64,000 nucleotides of DNA. Source: Dryomyza anilis. Its lineage: Eukaryota; Arthropoda; Insecta; Diptera; Dryomyzidae. Both the position numbers and the translations under genes were made by a program. Shown here one piece after another: positions 56,336-64,000 of the stretch; within the stretch, counting starts at the first letter, position 1, and each line of letters opens with the position of its first letter. The stretch lies in contig OX638130.1 of the NCBI GenBank assembly GCA_951804985.1, forward strand, positions 81,958,583 to 82,022,582, read 5' to 3'. Below the pieces are notes generated by a model. That model did not search any database and was not told the origin of the DNA. It saw only the letters and a list, made by a program, of their open reading frames with translations.

Positions 56336-58319
56336 TTAGTATACTAAAATTAGATTAGATAATTAGTAGAAAAATTGCATTTAAAATTTTGTGAAAACCT
56401 AGTTTTTTGGAACACTGGTTTTTTTTGTGTGCTTAAAAGTGGGTGAAAAGGTACTAAAATGTTCTTAAAAACGTTACTAATTCGGAAAAAAATGAGTACA
56501 CAGAGTGAAAAATCCACACTCGCGAATTGTAATGAATTCATTTGGGGCTGTTCGTAAGAAAAATAGTGTTTAGTAGTGTACCACATCAGACCATAAATAG
56601 AATTTTGTCAGGGAAATAAAAGGACTTTTTTTAAAAATTGTGTTTTTTATTTGATATAATTATCTGAAATTATATCAAACTGATCAAGAGCTTTAAGGTA
56701 TTGATTTGTAGATGCTTTAATTTATTTCGGTATATTTCAAATGTATCTTATAAAAATAACCTAATTATTTTTGGTCTGCTTATCAGAAGAATAAACTAAT
56801 CTGACTATTTCTGATCTATTCAAGTACCTGATATTTTTCTGAAGATTTAAATGAAGATTTTACAATTTTTTTGTATCATCGAAAAACAGTCCAAAATAAA
56901 GTTATTCTTCATTGTTAATTAAAGAGTTTAGTGCAAAAGGACCCAGTAATTGTGTTTTGAAGGGCTTTAAAACATACGATAGATTTTCAGATTACCCTTC
57001 TTTAGGTACTAATTCTTTTTGATTTGCCTTCAAATGAGAATATTTAATATTTTAATAATATTCGTTATTTTAACTGAAGAAAACAGTTTTAAAAACAATT
57101 ATAACACAAAATTACAAAAGTGTTAATTACTTTCTCCGCACTGATCGAATCAAACAATTCTCTCCGTGTACAAGCCCCGAAATCGAGAAAGAATCGACAT
57201 CATAAATGTGACTTTATGTGAAGGCGTTTAATGGTCACTTTCTGTTGGTGCGTCCGTCTGTCAGTGAGTCCATTCTTTTGTTCGTCGCTACACAGGTAGG
57301 TAAAATTATGTAAATATTGATTTACTGAAAAGTTGTATCAGTATTTTGAATGCGAGCGCGCGCATTAGGTAGAAATTTAAATTAATTAAGAAAAACTAAA
57401 ACGTTTATGAGAAGACATCAATTTAAAAGCGCTCAAATTTATGTGGAATTTAAATGTGAAATTCGGAAATGTTTTTGTGGCTGTGTGTTTTGAGGCATTT
57501 ATATTTATTTTGAAAGCCTCAAGTCACAAATATGCATTTCAAAAAAAAATACAAAACTGCAATTGAAATGTGAAAAAGTGCGCTCTTTAAAAACACATAA
57601 ATTAAAAATGCAAAAATCTGTGGAATCTTTAGAATTTATTCGCATAGCCTTTTTTATAGTCACAACGTGAAGGCGCAGCAATTTGCTGCAACAACAGGCC
57701 AGACCAGACAGACAGCCCAACAAACAACGCAATGAATACAATTTATCATGCATGTGTGCTTTTGAAATTAAATAAAAGCAAAAATATACAACTATATTGA
57801 AAAAACAATCCTACAAAAAAAGAAAAACTTGAACTCACTGCCCTGACGCCATTTAATTAATTCGTTCTGCTGTCACTCGCAAAATATGGCAACTCTTTGA
57901 AAAATATGTGGACAACATTTTGGTTCGAAAGCCATGCAAAGTACAGTGGGACAAAATGACTCCAAAGTGCAGCTTGTGTAGAAAACTAGCTTAACCCTTG
58001 CATCCTGCTGCTAAAAAGTAAAGCAAAAACTGAGTCATTGTGGACTTAGGCATTGTGGACTCCGGAACAATAATTTTGTAATTTTGTAGCTAAATGGTGC
58101 GTTTTCAGTTGATGTAGTCTGAAATCCCATTGTAGCGGAGTTCACAACGATAATGTTTGCTGAAAAATTTGTATCTCACCGTTTCACTGTCATTTTTAAT
58201 TGATCTTTCATAATCAACCACTTTAAAGAGTTATATTCAGTTTAAGCCAACGAAAAAGTATCATATATTCCCCAGAATATAGTACTCTCTATTGTGCATT
58301 AAATAAAAATTATTTAAAC
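56336..58319. other. Mixed stretch, no gene seen
   Basis: AT-rich to 57130. A GC-richer patch at 57130-57780 contains GTCTGTCAGTGAGTCC (initiator-like) followed 50 bp later by CACAGGTAGGTAAA, which reads as a good 5' splice donor. A promoter-proximal exon is possible but unsupported otherwise. CATTGTGGACTYMGG is duplicated at 58036 and 58052. Confidence 0.4.
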
Positions 58320-58509
58320 TACACTCATAAAAAATCCCATATAAATTAGTCAATGGGACAGTTAACGAATTAAAAGTACACAAAAAATAAAAATTTTCAA
58401 ATAAATACAAAAATAATTTCATAGTATTTTGTTGTGTTTAATGCTATTTTCCGATTAAATTAATAATATCGTAGTGACTGATTTAAATAGTAAAAAAAAA
58501 CTGAGTGTA
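58320..58509. mobile_element. MITE family A, copy 2 (uninterrupted)
   Basis: Ends CACTCATAAAAAATCCCATA and the complement of CACTCAGTTTTTTTTTACTA, with TA directly outside on both sides. In reverse complement it aligns with the two halves of copy 1 and so shows the empty site for the mini-me insertion there. About 190 bp, non-coding. Confidence 0.8.
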
Positions 58510-58613
58510 CATAATTGTAGTAGATTTGCACTAAGTCCATGATCGAATAATGATGTTGGTATTTTTGCCTTCTCAAAACACGACGAGTTCAACATAAACT
58601 TGTGCATGTCTAA
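58510..58613. other. Short AT-rich spacer
   Basis: Nothing seen. Confidence 0.4.
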
Positions 58614-59639
58614 TAGACATCTGCACTAATGCATTTGAAACCCACTTCAAGACATTCATTTTATTTCAAGACATTTACTGTCGCCGGCTCTTTGCTTGAA
58701 AATCAAATGAATGTGTTGCTCATAACAACAAAGCACAAGTAGTGTCAAAACAAAACACAAACAAACAAGACGTAGTTGTAGTGAAGAAGTCTATAATGAT
58801 GTGCAATAACAATTATGACACTGAGTACTCAGTGCATTTCACATTTTTTTAATCATTCTTATGTCAATTTCTATGGCACTTCAGTTGTTGCCATATTCTA
58901 GCAGTTTTTGCACTGATAAATTTCCATAGATCAACAACTGCTAGAATAGTTGTTGATCTGAGTTTTTAGTTTTAGCACTCGTTTTAAAATCAGTTTTTCA
59001 CGCACACAAAGACAAACATTAAATATTTTATTTTGCACAATAATTATAGATTATACTATACTATATTAAACAGAAACAAAATAAACAAAAAAAAGTTTCA
59101 CAGAATTAAAAGACAATGTGAAATTATTTACAAACACATATTAGAAAATCTAAAATGATTTCCATGGTCAGTGCAAAAACTGAGTTTTTGGGGCAACAAC
59201 TAAATACTTGCCATGGAAATCGACATTACTCTCTAGGAATTTTCATTAATATTGAAATATAGAAAAAACTCAAAAGGCACAAGAAAATCATATAATATTT
59301 TATATTGAGTTTTTTATTTATCGTACATTTCTTTTTAATATAATTTTTTTTCAAAAATGTTTTTTCAGATCAATGTTCGTCTTCTCACTCGTTACTCGTT
59401 GCGCTCACTCACTGCACTCACTTTACTTGTTGAATTTACAGCGACAACAGTGGCATTTGATTTTGTTTTTCAAAACATCGAATGTCTTGAAAAAAACTAC
59501 TTAACATATACTGCAGCGAATTGAAGTCGCTGGAGAGACTTCACTATAATACTGTAGACTGCCAATGCAAAATGCACTCAATACTGTAGAGTGCAGTAAT
59601 GAATAATGAAACTTCAAATGCATTTTTGCATATGTCTAA
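58614..59639. mobile_element. Element family H, copy 2, carrying a nested insertion
   Basis: Ends TAGACATCTGCACTAATGCA and complement-related CATTTTTGCATATGTCTAAT, with GTCTA directly outside both ends (a possible 5-bp target duplication). The two halves (58614-58835 and about 59375-59639) are collinear with copy 1 in reverse complement. About 540 bp is inserted between CTGAGTACTCAGTGC and TCAATGTTCGTCTTCTCAC, and that insert contains element I. Confidence 0.75.
58862..59225. mobile_element. MITE family I (about 364 bp), nested in H
   Basis: Inverted ends of about 70 bp: TGTCAATTTCTATGGCACTT, then CAGTTGTTGCC and CAGTTTTTGCACTGATAAAT at left, against the complement of TGTCGATTTCCATGGCAAGT, TAGTTGTTGCC and CAGTTTTTGCACTGACCATG at right. 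Next to the left arm is a perfect 12-bp-stem hairpin (AGATCAACAACT...AGTTGTTGATCT, about 58929-58960). Non-coding. Confidence 0.75.
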
Positions 59640-59705
59640 TGTCTATTCTTATAGGATAAGATTCTACTAGAGAATGTGTATTTTAAGGAATAATTCATAA
59701 TGTAC

Positions 59706-60286
59706 CTATATATATAAAACTCATTTTCCGTTTCTTTGTTTGTGCGCTATGCAAACATACACCTGTGCACGGATTTTCTTAAAATTTGGAATATATATCC
59801 TACAGACCCAGGAGAAGGTCACTATATAGTTTTCGTTGGCCACGCCCACTTTTACGCCCATTTTTATTTTTGGTGTATAATTCAGATTCATAACAAAACT
59901 ACTGAACATATTTTTCTGAAAATTTGCATTACTATGATATATTCTAAACCTTAAATAAACCAGATTGGGCAAAGGGGAGTGGCACCTCCCATAGAACCCA
60001 AAAATTCAGTACGCTATATCTCAGCCCTAATGATATCGATTTCAACTAAACTTTAAAATTGGATGTTACTCATCTTACTTAATCTCACCACACCAAAACT
60101 CACCACACATAAACTTACCATACCTAAACTCACCACACCTATACTCACCACACTAAAACTCACCACACTAAATTCATCACACTAAAACTAACCACACTAA
60201 AACTTCTACTAGAAAAACACTACGGGGAAGAATTGCACGGGAAAAAATTCTACCGGGAAGAATTTTACGGGCACGGGACCAGCTAG
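59706..60286 (+). mobile_element. Non-autonomous Helitron
   Basis: The left end CTATATATATAAAACTCATT followed by TTCCGTTT is the characteristic insect Helitron 5' end (TC changed to CC here). The right end GGCACGGGACCAGCTAG is the matching CTAG-type 3' end. It sits between host A and host T, as Helitrons do, with no target duplication. I could not find the usual strong 3' hairpin. It contains an internal minisatellite (60084-60203) and no Rep/helicase. The frames 59721-59972 and 59736-59954 are on opposite strands and not called. Confidence 0.75.
60084..60203. repeat. 15-bp minisatellite inside the Helitron, eight units
   Basis: Units of the form CTCACCACACTAAAA start near 60084, 60099, 60114, 60129, 60144, 60159, 60173 and 60188. 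Variation is mostly C/T and A/C changes. Confidence 0.9.
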
Positions 60287-61897
60287 TATTATTATATAAT
60301 TGTATCTTTTTATAATGGCAAAAATGTAATTAAATTATATTTGTCAAGTATCTTAAATACAGTAAAGTATATAAAATTTGTTTGCTGCAAATATTTGAAA
60401 AATAATTCGTTAAGTGCAACCAAATTCTCTGTCACTATAATTCCCTAGTTTTTGAAATGATTTTATAAATAATTTAATGACTGAGGATAATTAATAAAGT
60501 ATATATTTGTATAATTTAATTATTTTGTTTTTACATTTTATGTCCCATAAATTATTCCATTAAAATAAGTATTAAATAAGGGTTAAATGTGTACTGTTTT
60601 TTTCTGTTTTGTGCGAATGACTAAATTACGTTTTCTTTTAACTACCCGTAGTTAAACTACAGGAAGTTGTTGTTAATTGCACGCGCATTAATTTATTATA
60701 TTTTCTGACAACTAAATTGCCAGCAACTCCTACCTCAGAAGCAGCAGCAACAACAGTTTTTATATTATTATTGTGTTGGCAACATGCGTGGCTAATTAAT
60801 AATTTATTAAAGTAGAAAAATCAGTTAAAAAAATAACGCTGTAAAATTAAAACAAACAAAAATTAACTTCAAAGAAATGAAAACAATAATTTGCAAGCAT
60901 AGCTAATTAAATTGCTGTTGAAAAAAAAAGAAAATTTAAAACTGGCATCAAATAGAATTTGGAATATGACGTCAACACCAAGTGTTGCCACTTATTTAGC
61001 ACGACTGGTTTCTAAGGACCCGCAGCAGTTGTGCTGATGCTGCTGTTGTTGTGGGTGGCGCAACGCCTGCATGTGTGGCCACTTGGGCAATGGCTTTTAA
61101 TTGCTGCTGCTGTTGCACTTCATATGTCTGTCTGTCTCTATGACGGCGTAAATTGCAGCTGCCAACGGCAGTTGCCGGTCGACTACCATCATGCGGCGGC
61201 ACGCGGCAGCGACATGCTGATAACTCAGCCAAATGTTAATATTTAACTAAAATAATAATAACAGCAACAGCACCTACAATAATAACGACCGCAACCGCAC
61301 AAAATTTAAAACCATCGAGTGGCACCAAGCACCACTGGCAACGACACGACACACGCCCTCGCTAAAAGTGAAACAATGTCCGGTGGGCCACCACTCGCCC
61401 AGAAGTTCGCCCATAATGAACTAACTACCACTTGTATTTTGCAACAGAGCTGCTACTACCACTGAAATTTACACGACATTCCAAATGGCCTATTGGCCTA
61501 TAAACTTAACCGCAACCAGACCCAGACAACATCCATCTAAACGACCAATCGACCGAACAACTAATCAACCCACTTCGACCCAACTTCTGTTCAAGTTGTT
61601 AATTTTTAGCTAATTTGCATGAATGCAGAGTTTTTAATTGCAAAATACTACAAAATTGTTTCGCCTGGAGGGTGCTTCAAGACCCATTCTATGGAAGTTG
61701 TGGCAAATTATTGTGGTATTAAATATGACTTTAATGGAGCACCAGTAAGACTAAGGTATATGTTTCACATGAAGCATAAAAAAAGAGAAGCTATTAGAAT
61801 TAAAAGTTAAAAATGGAATTTCTAGAACTACTGTATTAAATTATAAATGTGAACTTGATATGTATAGCCTCAAAACTACACAACTCGGAAACTCTGT
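60287..61897. other. AT-rich stretch followed by GC-richer island, no confident gene
   Basis: The island at 60620-61620 has CAG/CTG runs with opposite-strand frames 60996-61232 and 61031-61246, both repeat-driven. A 63-codon frame (61619-61810) reading VSPGGCFKTHSMEVVANYCG and KYDFNGAPVRLRYMFHMKHK looks mildly protein-like, but no family is recognised. Confidence 0.4.
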
Positions 61898-62095
61898 TGA
61901 AAGGGCTTATTTTGAAAAGTAGCACAGATAGTAAAAAGTTGGAAATTTTGATCGTTAATTTGGACTATGCTCTAGATAATCATAAACTATATACTTACTA
62001 AACATTAGATCTTAATTCTAAAAACAAAAAGCATAAATAGGTCTATACATCAAAACTTTTCGACATAATTTTCTACATATCTTAAAAAAAAAAGA
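61898..62095. repeat. Dispersed repeat R1, copy 4
   Basis: AAGGGCTTATTTTGAAAA, AAAAAGTTGGAAATTTTGAT, ATTTGGACTATGCTCTAGAT, AATCATAAAC, TAGATCTTAATTCTA and ATATCTTAAAAAAA, collinear with copies 2 and 3. Confidence 0.55.
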
Positions 62096-62341
62096 TTCGT
62101 ATTCAGTTATATATTAAATTTTGTGTTGACAGTTTAAAGAAGAACTACGTTCAAGTTTTTTTTTGCAATTTTTGTAAAGTTATTCTATCCGAAAATGGTA
62201 TAACATTTCAACTGTAGTTCTCTTAAAAACGTTACATTTCAAATTTTATTTTTCAACACCTTGCAATTAGATATCAATGATTCTTTTTTCTATATAATTA
62301 CTTCTATATATTTCAGGATTCATAGAAAAATAAACGTATTA
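62096..62341. other. Short AT-rich spacer
   Basis: Nothing seen. Confidence 0.4.
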
Positions 62342-62563
62342 AGGGTGTGTGCGAATTCGACTAAATTGCTGACTAAACTAAATTTTGTCGGTAATGCAGT
62401 GTTTACATTTTTCGAGCAGACTAAATTGAACTAAATTTCATGACAGAAAACAGACATATGATAATCGATTGATTACGGATTTTAACAATTACCGGTTACC
62501 GAATTCGGATCAAATGAAAACTCATTCAACTGTCTGCAATTTAGGCAAATTCGCGCACACCCT
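62342..62563. mobile_element. MITE family K (222 bp)
   Basis: Inverted ends of about 30 bp: AGGGTGTGTGCGAATTCGAC continuing TAAATTGC at left, and the complement of AGGGTGTGCGCGAATTTGCC continuing TAAATTGC at right. Flanks ACGTATT and AGGTATC share 5 of 7 bases, a possible worn target duplication of the hAT length class, but this is uncertain. The 63-codon frame 62469-62660 crosses its right end and is not called. Confidence 0.7.
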
Positions 62564-62585
62564 AGGTATCTATATTCAAAGTTTT

Positions 62586-62850
62586 TATATCGTCGTTGTA
62601 GAACGAAAAGTCATCAAATACATTTTTATGAATAACTTAAATTTCGAGTTTGTTGATTAATATTATAAAAATTAATTGAAGCATTTTTAAAGTTGAAATA
62701 TTAATTGATAGATTTATACTTTCTTATTATGTGGTAAAAAACTTTAGATCATCGATTAAAAATTGACAGATTTATAATAATTTTTGTAAATGAATATGTG
62801 GCATTTTGAAAATGTATTTGGTGACTTTTCGTTCTACAACGACGATATAT
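62586..62850. mobile_element. MITE family C, copy 3 (intact ends)
   Basis: Inverted ends TATATCGTCGTTGTAGAACG then AAAAGTCATCAAATACATTT at left and the complement (AAATGTATTTGGTGACTTTT then CGTTCTACAACGACGATATA) at right. This copy defines the full terminal repeat of about 40 bp. Length 265 bp. It lies only 22 bp from MITE K. Confidence 0.85.
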
Positions 62851-64000
62851 TCTATTTATGTTTGAGAAATGTTATATTTAATTCTTTCAATGGCCTGCCA
62901 TTTCATTGTTCATCAAATATCTAAATTGATTTGAGCAGCTTTATCGATTTTGTTACACATTCCAAACATTATTTGCGTAACTTTGACGCAAGTCGCCTCT
63001 GATTTCATTATAACCGTGAATTCTTCGAAATGATTGTCCTCTTTCTTCTCTTCTTCTTCTTCATTTTCGTCTTCTGTGCCATGTTGAGCTCTACGGTTTC
63101 ATTCTATTAGTTTTTGTATCACAGTTTTGTGCTTTGCGATTCCTTTTATTTTCCGAAGCCATTAATTATTTATTTCAAATTTCAACAATTCGTTATGTCG
63201 GTGTTTGTCTTGGGTGTTGTTTATATTGTTATTGTTGTTGTTATTGTACAATATATTATGTATTTATCATGCTGTTGTTGTTGTTGTTATTACTATTCTT
63301 CTTCATCGTCTCTACATGAATTTCAAATTTAAATCAATTTGATTTTGATTAGCCACACACGCAGTCTTTATTTATCCTCCCTCTCAACCACCAATGAGAA
63401 ATGTTCGAAAATCATGGAAACAGGTTTCTAAATTTTCAATGTTGTTTTGTAGTTAACTAATGCCTCAATTTTAAAGTGTGAATTTTGATACATTGTAAGT
63501 GCTTGTTGCTTTTAATATTTATCGGAACTAATATTCAGTTCGTCCAGTATGAAACCAATTTGGAATTAAAACCCAACGTTGAGGCGATGGTGCATGTGAA
63601 ACATTTTTAGGATATCAAATTAAAATAACAAAAAAAAAGAAATATAACAATTCAATGTATAGATTTTCCTATAAATTTCAGCAATATTTCTATTAACTAC
63701 GTTTAACATGTACTTTATCGACTTCTGGTTTGAGTTATTGAAAAGTAAAAGGCACAAATTAAATTTTCAAAAATTGTTGTTCGAAAAACACATAAATTTG
63801 ATAATCTGAATTCAATATTTGTACCTAGTGATGATAACAAGTTATTCTAACGAATATCTTAAAAATTTTGGTAATTTATTTGGTTAGCTCAGAAGTTAAA
63901 CGACGGTATATTTTAAAGATGAATACCCACGTTCCGTATTTCAATACGAAAGATTGTTAGACGAAGGCCAATTTAAAATATATTATATTTCAAAAGCAAG
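62851..64000. other. Mixed stretch, no gene seen
   Basis: Pyrimidine-rich tract TTTCTTCTCTTCTTCTTCTT at about 63040 and a TTG/TTA trinucleotide patch at 63225-63300 that gives overlapping Val/Ile/Cys/Ser-rich frames. The last 600 bp is AT-rich with nothing recognisable. Confidence 0.5.

Noticed and set aside
57228..57305. Promoter plus first-exon reading (initiator-like TCAGTG, then CAGGTAGG donor)
   Set aside because: No TATA or downstream promoter element at the right spacing was found, so it is noted only in the stretch description.
60996..61246. Opposite-strand 71-78 codon frames with Gln or Leu runs
   Set aside because: They are driven by CAG/CTG repeats.
61619..61810. 63-codon frame with mildly protein-like sequence
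   Set aside because: Codon use does not differ from the surroundings, and no signal or family supports it.

Overview
This is AT-rich eukaryotic nuclear DNA, almost certainly from a higher fly (Diptera, Brachycera). The main reason is two near-identical 735-741 bp elements (1284-2018, 19095-19835) and one decayed inverted copy (20598-21077). Each carries a (GTCY)n tract and a TA-rich block on its minus strand, the layout of the dipteran mini-me/DINE-1 (Helentron-type) elements. tRNA-derived SINEs, a non-autonomous Helitron and many MITEs fit the same picture. There are no operons, no bacterial signals, and no rRNA, authentic tRNA gene or CRISPR array that I can see. The genus cannot be given from sequence alone.

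No confident protein-coding gene is present. The longest open frame is 162 codons. The longer frames lie where one strand is poor in stop triplets because of base skew, or overlap other open frames on both strands. Two short frames look more gene-like than the rest (21987-22232 and 39778-39987), and two short open segments have good splice signals (about 10267-10331 and 5401-5539). All are tentative. The window is best read as a large intron or intergenic desert.

The DNA is a mosaic. Less AT-rich, apparently single-copy islands (about 2.3-3.2, 4.6-6.1, 6.9-8.35, 10.2-11.4, 16.5-17.4, 23.4-24.4, 27.4-28.6, 30.9-31.6, 33.8-34.3, 37.1-38.3, 44.7-45.4, 48.9-49.4, 52.1-53.4, 55.4-55.9, 57.1-57.8 and 60.6-61.6 kb) hold CAG/CAA/CATC-type simple repeats, strand-asymmetric purine tracts and possible regulatory sequence. 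One island (2405-3098) has a dense cluster of TGACA cores. The AT-rich spans between them hold the transposable elements.

By comparing the window with itself and searching for inverted ends, I grouped the repeats into families. For reference they are: A (TA-flanked CACYCA ends), B (fully palindromic, about 384 bp), C (ATCGTCGTTG ends, three copies), D (CAGT...ACTG with GTTTAAAC-type ends, three copies), E (CCCTAGTAGAAATTTG ends, two copies), F and G (MITEs nested inside the two E copies), H (TTAGACATCTGC ends, two copies), I (nested in one H copy), J (compound inverted ends), K and L (single copies), a weaker element M, SINE-1 (five copies or fragments), SINE-2 (three), two decayed dispersed repeats R1 and R2, and the Helitron. 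Several are nested (mini-me in A, F in E, G in E, I in H). Paralogues supply the empty-site sequence, so their relative order of insertion can be read directly.

The most interesting items are the nested and palindromic MITE families, a 21-bp-arm hairpin at 3541-3593, the TGACA cluster at 2405-3098, and the two unidentified short frames. All family definitions come from reading by eye. No database was searched.
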